From: Candidatus Bathyarchaeota archaeon
GTDB taxonomy: Archaea > Thermoproteota > Bathyarchaeia > 40CM-2-53-6
Direction of reading: 5' to 3'
Length of the DNA: 19,092 bases
Assembly: GCA_005884605.1 (NCBI GenBank)
Contig: VBBE01000142.1
Span: 1 to 19,092, forward strand
This document shows positions 14,650 to 19,092 of the stretch, piece by piece. Both the position numbers and the translations under genes were made by a program. Position 1 is the first letter of the stretch, and every line of letters begins with the position of its first letter. Below the pieces are notes generated by a model that did not search any database, was not told the DNA's origin, and saw only the letters and a list, made by a program, of their open reading frames with translations.

Positions 14650-15338
14650 GTGAAGCAGGACCAGTCGAGCCAACTAGATAATCCAGTATGGAACGCTCTC
14701 TCTACCAGCCACGCTTCCTTTGCCGAGGGCAACGAGCTAGCCAAACGCTACCCCATAGATGTCGCTCCGCTTGCCGCGACACGCGATCAATATCTGTAAT
14801 CTTATCATTCACTCGCCAAGCTGCTCGGTCCAGCAGGAGCGACCGCCCTCGCTTTCGCAACGGTCTCTGACCTTCCCGCTGGCTGGACCATTGTTCGTAC
14901 GTTGCTAATGCCCAGATGGTATGGAATGGCCCAGTACCCCCGGAGGTGAAACATAGCGCTGAGGATCTCAACATTTCGCAAATCGATGAGATGCTCGAGC
15001 TTACCGAGCTGAACGAACTCGGTCGATTTCGCAAACGAGCACCTGAACTGGGATCATACCTCGGAATCCGCGAAGCAGGCCAACTCGTGGCTATGGCGGG
15101 GGAAGGATTCCGATTCCCTGGATACACTGAGATTAGCGCTGTCTGCACGCATCCCGACCACCGAGGCCGTGGATATGCCAGCTCACTTGTCTCCGCCCTC
15201 ATACAAAAGATCACAAAGAGTGGTGAGACTCCTTTCCTTCACGTCGGCACAGAGAATGCTCAAGCAATACGCGTATATGAGAAACTTGGCTTCAAGACCA
15301 GACGCACCATAACTTTCGCTATTGTGAAAAGAGAATAA
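14650..15338 (+). pseudogene. GNAT (FR47-like) acetyltransferase gene, N-terminal half disrupted
   Basis: From GTG 14650 the frame reads SSQLDNPVWNALSTSHASFA through DVAPLAATRDQYL. It meets TAA at 14797, then continues SYHSLAKLLGPAGATAL and DLPAGWTIVRTLLM. Just before 14916 the frame must shift by one base to join MVWNGPVPPEV. The whole matches the arrangement of two-domain FR47-type acetyltransferases, in which an N-terminal half precedes the catalytic GNAT half. The C-terminal part (from 14916, 140 residues) is intact: ISAVCTHPDHRGRGYASSLV is the acetyl-CoA-binding motif, and NAQAIRVYEKLGFKTRR is the closing motif. It may still be made as a short acetyltransferase from ATG 14916. It is divergent from the broken grpB. 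Confidence 0.65.
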
Positions 15339-15525
15339 TCCATCGGACTATTGTCCTAGTGTGACATTAGCCCAGCGAACACTTCGCAATGTCTCGTAGT
15401 GACGGGTAATTCGATAGTACTGTGGACTCGGTTCACAGGTTGCGATTCGCTTAACCTTCAACAGTGAACGTGGCTTATTCGGCGAGACGGATAGTAAAAG
15501 AGGAGAGACGGCTACGCGCTACATA

Positions 15526-15735
15526 TTGACAGTTGACTTCGAAGAAGATAACGACATTGACAGTTTCATCCGGTTTGTCCAGTACCACACTAAACGGCTG
15601 AAGTGTCCTAGCAAGGACGTGTTCATCCGGCTCGCTCACGAATGGGAAAAACAGCTGGTGAGCCACCCTGAGCCAAACAACGGCAATGGAATCAAGAAAG
15701 AAAAGAAAAAAACGCTTAAAGAACCATCCGAGTAA
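15526..15735 (+). CDS. Small acidic/helical protein (69 aa) overlapping the intein host gene
   Basis: A 69-residue frame from a TTG start. The N-terminus is acidic (VDFEEDNDIDSFIRFV), the middle amphipathic helical (KDVFIRLAHEWEKQLV), and the C-terminus a Lys-rich, disordered tail. It overlaps the next gene by 50 bases in another frame, so the two are probably translated from one message. No family is recognised. The start is uncertain: the purine-rich AGGAGAG is about 15 bases upstream, and the frame is open further without an ATG or GTG. A 19-codon frame (GTG 15470) ends at the TTGA overlapping the chosen start. The pairing with an intein-bearing partner suggests a two-protein module of unknown function. 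Confidence 0.45.
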   Translation: MTVDFEEDNDIDSFIRFVQYHTKRLKCPSKDVFIRLAHEWEKQLVSHPEPNNGNGIKKEKKKTLKEPSE

Positions 15736-17029
15736 ATTCAAGATCCGAGTACGATACAAGTACCACTACTACCGCTGGATCAACACCCAAGACTACGGCA
15801 GCTTCAAAGACATCTACGAAAAATACAAAGACAAGGGATTCTCCTTTTGGTGTGTACCAAAGGGAGACACAGTGTTCACCAACCCCGGAATAGAATCAAT
15901 GGGCGAGCAGCTAGACTCGATAGTATCCGCGAACGGAAATTACGAGATTCCATCTCGATATTCTGAGAGAGACTATGCGGGCGACCTTGTAGTCGTAAAA
16001 CCATTCCTCCTTCCAGAGACCCGGTTGACTCCAGAGCATCCGGTCTTATCCTGCGAATCTAATCCGCAAAAATCAAAATGGTACAATCCTCAAGCGAGAC
16101 CATCCTTAAGGAAAACTTGGAAACATGCAGGAGAACTAACAGAGAGAGATTGGGTCTTCTTCCCACTCTTCAAAGGCAATAGAGAGGGCGATCCCGAACT
16201 ACTCTACCTCCTCGGCCTGTACATGGCCGAAGGATATTCAACAGGCAATCAAGTCTACTTTGCACTGGGACACAAAGAACGACAACTCGCCGAGCAGATT
16301 CTTCAGATGGCGGAAAAGCACTGGAGCGTAAAGGGCTCAATAAACCATCACAGAACTGGACTGCTCGTTCGTTTTTCCAAACCAGCTTTGGCCGAATTCA
16401 TGAGGAAAGAGTTCGGTAGTAGAGCGGTGAATAAGAAGATCCCGTCGTGGATTATAGAACAACGCGATCCTCAACCTTTCCTCGAAGGATGGCTGAAGGG
16501 AGACGGGTTCAAGCGTGGAAACACTTGGAGGCTCACGACATCATCCAAAACCGCTGCTTACCAGGCGCTGCTCATGGGTTCTCGGCTTGGCATTCTACCT
16601 GCCATCTACACGGACGACAGGGAGGCGCGAGGGATTATCCAGGGACGAAAGGTCAACGCGAAGCCATCATACGAGATACGATTCCATCAGGACGGCAGCA
16701 AATACTCAAACAAGCCAAGTCACGTGGTAAAGACGGAAAACGGCTTCTGGGTCAGGATAAACAAGATAGAGAGAGAAAGATTCTCTGGCAAGGTCTGCAA
16801 TATGGAGACGCCGTCAAACACGTACCTTCTATCCTTCATCGTACACAACTGTGCGGATTTGCCCCCGGAGTATTCTAGCCAGGATGGAACATGGACAGGA
16901 TACCGATTAGATGGCGATAAGACTCATACCGAATCTACGTTGAAGAGGTATGGACGCCATAAGGCGTGGATCGATAGCAGTTACAAGTTCGAAGGAAAAC
17001 CCGTAATCCTCGTCTACAACGCCGAATGA
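15686..17029 (+). CDS. Small hypothetical protein (114 aa after splicing) carrying an intein
   Basis: A 447-codon frame from an ATG. Residues 56-388 are an intein; the joined exteins give only 114 residues. The N-extein is very basic (RKKRKKRLKNHPSKFKIRVR), then aromatic-rich (YKYHYYRWINTQDYGSFKDI) and ends DKGFSFW. The C-extein starts CADLPPEYSSQDGTWTGY and ends with a mixed strand/helix region and KPVILVYNAE. No family is recognised. The splice point lies at a Cys between Trp and Ala-Asp; inteins favour conserved functional sites, so this Cys region may be the active or binding centre. It overlaps the acidic 69-residue gene upstream, implying co-expression. Nothing in the flanks identifies a pathway. 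Confidence 0.75.
   Translation: MESRKKRKKRLKNHPSKFKIRVRYKYHYYRWINTQDYGSFKDIYEKYKDKGFSFWCVPKGDTVFTNPGIESMGEQLDSIVSANGNYEIPSRYSERDYAGDLVVVKPFLLPETRLTPEHPVLSCESNPQKSKWYNPQARPSLRKTWKHAGELTERDWVFFPLFKGNREGDPELLYLLGLYMAEGYSTGNQVYFALGHKERQLAEQILQMAEKHWSVKGSINHHRTGLLVRFSKPALAEFMRKEFGSRAVNKKIPSWIIEQRDPQPFLEGWLKGDGFKRGNTWRLTTSSKTAAYQALLMGSRLGILPAIYTDDREARGIIQGRKVNAKPSYEIRFHQDGSKYSNKPSHVVKTENGFWVRINKIERERFSGKVCNMETPSNTYLLSFIVHNCADLPPEYSSQDGTWTGYRLDGDKTHTESTLKRYGRHKAWIDSSYKFEGKPVILVYNAE
15851..16849 (+). other. Intein 2 (333 aa) with LAGLIDADG homing endonuclease
   Basis: The splicing residues are complete: Cys1 (host residue 56) in CVPKGDTVFTNPG, block B LTPEHPVL (His118), VCNMETPSNTYLLSFIVHN ending His387-Asn388, and Cys389 as +1 residue. 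Two homing endonuclease motifs, LLGLYMAEGY (Glu182) and FLEGWLKGDGF (Asp273), keep their acidic residues. The element is about three times longer than its host. It differs in sequence and insertion residue from intein 1 (+1 Cys versus +1 Thr), so the two were acquired independently or diverged long ago. Confidence 0.95.
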
Positions 17030-17121
17030 TAACCCGCGACCTATCTTCGATTTCTCATCATCACTAATCGTTGTCGTCACTACGCGTGACTGTCAATTGT
17101 AACCACGTGATGTGAGCGACC

Positions 17122-17129
17122 CTTAAGAG
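17122..17129 (+). promoter_or_regulatory. TATA-like box for the MFS gene, leaderless spacing
   Basis: CTTAAGAG is centred about 28 bases upstream of the ATG at 17153, the distance expected between an archaeal TATA box and the transcription start. No ribosome site precedes the ATG, so the message is probably leaderless. Confidence 0.45.
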
Positions 17130-17152
17130 ACACAGTTCCATCTTAGCTCGGC

Positions 17153-18478
17153 ATGGAGACAGAGATCGTCCAGAAGGAGACGCTTTGGCGGAACGCCAAC
17201 TTTCTAAAGCTCTGGACCTCAGAGACCATCTCTCAATTCGGCAGCCAGTTCACCGGGCTAGCCCTGCCCCTAACAGCCATCATCATTCTAAGCGCGGACT
17301 CTGTTCAGGTGGGAATACTCAACTTCGCCGGATCCGTACCCTGGTTGATGTTCGGACTCCTAGCCGGGGTCTGGATTGACCGGCATCGCAAGCAGCGCAT
17401 AATGGTCACCTCCAACATACTTCGTGGATCAATACTCGCATTGATTCCAATTGCAGCCGTCTTGGGAGTCATAACGAAACTTGGAATTCCATTTCTATAC
17501 GCGATAAGCTTCGCTGTCGGATTTTTACAAGTCTTCTTTGACATCACATACCAATCCTATCTGCCCTCCCTCGTGCGGAGGGATCAGCTGGTGGAAGGAA
17601 ACCGCAACCTGCAGGCTAGCGCATCCACAGCCCAAGTGGCTGGACCCACGATAGCCGGGATCATCATCAGCATAGTCACCGCGCCCATCGCCATTGCCAT
17701 CGATGCAGCCTCCTTCTTTGCATCTGCACTCGCACTAGGACGAATCGAACATGAAGAGGTGATCGATAGAGAGATCGCAAAGCCTTCGGTATTGGCCGAT
17801 ATCCGGGAGGGGCTTCACGTCGTCTTTGGCGACAGACGACTTCGGATGATCGCAGGCTGCACAGGTACATCCAATTTCTTCTCAACCGGTCTGGGCACGC
17901 TTTTCCTACTTTACCTGATACAGCCGAGCCCTGCTGGACTTGGAGTCTCCAAGAACCTCGCGGGAGTTACAGCCGGGATCATATTCAGCGTGGCAAGTGT
18001 CGGCGCTCTTGTCGGAGTCGCGATCTCCACTAGGGCGGCAAAGAACATTGGAGTTGGACCCGCGATAATTGGAAGCATACTCATCGGTGGACTCGGGGCG
18101 ATTCCTTACTATACGTCCGGATCCCTGACCGCATCTCCCTTGATTACACTTGGAGGGTTTGCGGTCAACTGGAGCATGCTATCCATCATGGCAGGCCAGT
18201 TCGTAAGCTTCATCGCCACGGTAGTTTACAATGTCAACCAGGTCAGTTTGAGACAGGCGATAGTACCGCTTCGTCTACAGGGACGAATGAACGCAACAAT
18301 GCGGTTCCTAGTCTGGGGAACAATACCGCTCGGCGCTCTCACCGGCGGATTACTGGGAGAGTTTCTCGGATTGCGGACCGCGATTGGAATAGCGATACTA
18401 GGAGGCTCGTTAGCGTTTCTTTGGGTTCTGCTCTCGCCCGTACGCTCACTCAAGAAGATACTCGAACCTCTCGAATAG
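17153..18478 (+). CDS. MFS transporter, drug/siderophore exporter type
   Basis: A 441-residue integral membrane protein of the major facilitator superfamily, with about twelve predicted helices in two halves. It starts with a short hydrophilic N-terminus and FLKLWTSETISQFGSQFTGL. This opening and the first-loop motif GVWIDRHRKQRIM (G-x3-D-R-x2-R/K) are typical of the MFS_3/enterobactin-exporter-like group. Other supporting parts are FFDITYQSYLPSLVRRDQLV and EGNRNLQASASTAQVAGPTI in the loops of helices 4-5, and LQGRMNATMRFLVWGTIPLG in the second half. It probably exports small molecules by proton exchange; the substrate cannot be told. The gene is monocistronic with its own promoter and converges on the aldo/keto reductase gene 16 bases away. 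Confidence 0.88.
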   Translation: METEIVQKETLWRNANFLKLWTSETISQFGSQFTGLALPLTAIIILSADSVQVGILNFAGSVPWLMFGLLAGVWIDRHRKQRIMVTSNILRGSILALIPIAAVLGVITKLGIPFLYAISFAVGFLQVFFDITYQSYLPSLVRRDQLVEGNRNLQASASTAQVAGPTIAGIIISIVTAPIAIAIDAASFFASALALGRIEHEEVIDREIAKPSVLADIREGLHVVFGDRRLRMIAGCTGTSNFFSTGLGTLFLLYLIQPSPAGLGVSKNLAGVTAGIIFSVASVGALVGVAISTRAAKNIGVGPAIIGSILIGGLGAIPYYTSGSLTASPLITLGGFAVNWSMLSIMAGQFVSFIATVVYNVNQVSLRQAIVPLRLQGRMNATMRFLVWGTIPLGALTGGLLGEFLGLRTAIGIAILGGSLAFLWVLLSPVRSLKKILEPLE

Positions 18479-18494
18479 AATGGACCCGAAGCGT

Positions 18495-19092
18495 CTAGGA
18501 GAACCCTTTAGCCAGTCTCTGAAAATCTTCGCTGCCCAGCTTCCATTCAGCTACCTCAGCATTTTCTTTGACATGATCCGTGTCAGCTGCCTTGGGAATC
18601 GCAACTACAGAGTCATGTTGTAGGACCCAGTTTAGAGCTATCTGGTTTCTGCTCTTACCCAGTTTCTCCGCTATCTCGTCCAGGACTTTGAACGATGAAC
18701 CTCTTCCTCTTGGAATTTTTCCCTGGCCAAGGGGACTGTACGCGATCACGGTCAAGCCTTCCTTCTGGCAATACTGAAGGATTCCCGCCTCCACACTTCT
18801 ATCGATCAGACTGAACTCGACCTGGTTAGAGACAATTTTCTCGTGAGAGAGCGATTCCTGCGCCTCTTTCATCTGCTCGACCGAGAAGTTGCTTACCCCG
18901 ATATGACTAATGATGCCGTCACCAACAAGTTTCTCCATCGCTCGCATCGTCTCTGAGAGAGGAATCCTCGGGTTCGGCCAATGCAACTGGTAGAGATCCA
19001 TCTGCTTCAATCCGAGCCTCTTCAAGCTGCTCTTCGCCGCTTCCAATACGTCATTGTATGAGAAGTGTCTCGGAGAAACCTTCGAGGCCACA
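18495..19092 (-). CDS. Aldo/keto reductase, N-terminus outside window
   Basis: The last 199 codons of a gene running off the right edge. The first visible residues, VASKVSPRHFSYNDV, correspond to the strand following the catalytic Tyr region in this family, so the Asp and Tyr of the tetrad lie outside the window. DLYQLHWPNP gives the catalytic His. HIGVSNFSVEQM, SNQVEFSLIDRSVE and VIAYSPLGQGKI are family signatures, and VAIPKAADTDHVKENAEV contains the NADPH-binding motif. Such enzymes reduce aldehydes or ketones with NADPH in the cytoplasm. A GTG near 19091 is not the real start, because the family extends about 80 residues further. Confidence 0.9.
   Translation of the reverse strand, partial: VASKVSPRHFSYNDVLEAAKSSLKRLGLKQMDLYQLHWPNPRIPLSETMRAMEKLVGDGIISHIGVSNFSVEQMKEAQESLSHEKIVSNQVEFSLIDRSVEAGILQYCQKEGLTVIAYSPLGQGKIPRGRGSSFKVLDEIAEKLGKSRNQIALNWVLQHDSVVAIPKAADTDHVKENAEVAEWKLGSEDFQRLAKGFS

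Noticed and set aside
14702..15214. 170-residue minus-strand frame
   Set aside because: Antisense shadow of the GNAT gene; Ser/Arg-rich with no domain.

Overview
The window looks like a chromosomal stretch of an archaeon, most likely from the Thermoproteota (Nitrososphaeria/Bathyarchaeia side). This is inferred, not proven. The clues are a glutamate synthase split into several polypeptides, TATA-like boxes placed for leaderless or short-leader transcripts, few Shine-Dalgarno sites, frequent GTG/TTG starts, a surface protein built of repeated Ig-like 'PDF...' modules with a C-terminal membrane anchor, and two inteins. No rRNA, tRNA, CRISPR array or insertion sequence was found.

Layout. 1-640 (minus): the 5' part of a TMEM175-type membrane protein and a 71-residue orphan. 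835-3093 (plus): a tail-anchored P-loop ATPase split inside its Walker A motif by a 406-residue LAGLIDADG intein. 3094-7025: an accessory patch in which two same-strand copies of a DUF559/Vsr-like nuclease-fold gene (3379-3726 and 6305-6646) bracket a broken Cys-rich gene, a membrane metalloprotease and a VapBC toxin-antitoxin pair. The pair has a three-half-site operator and a probable CTG start for the toxin. 7026-12255 (minus): a tightly coupled three-gene glutamate synthase operon. It comprises a degenerate FMN-domain paralogue with an iron-sulfur motif, a canonical FMN domain, and a class II amidotransferase fused to a GXGXG domain. 12444-13939 (plus): a GyrI-like ligand-binding protein and a cell-surface protein. 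13963-15338: two divergent genes, grpB and a GNAT acetyltransferase, both with disrupted N-terminal coding sequence. 15526-17029 (plus): a small acidic protein overlapping a 114-residue host protein that carries a 333-residue LAGLIDADG intein. 17153-19092: an MFS exporter and, convergent, the C-terminal part of an aldo/keto reductase that runs off the window.

How it fits together. The glutamate synthase operon is the only clear metabolic unit. The rest is a mosaic of defence or mobile-type modules (inteins, toxin-antitoxin, small nuclease-fold genes) and decaying genes, which suggests a plastic chromosomal region. The least explained items are the very small intein host with its overlapping acidic partner, the tail-anchored intein-split ATPase, and the duplicated nuclease genes framing the toxin-antitoxin/protease segment.
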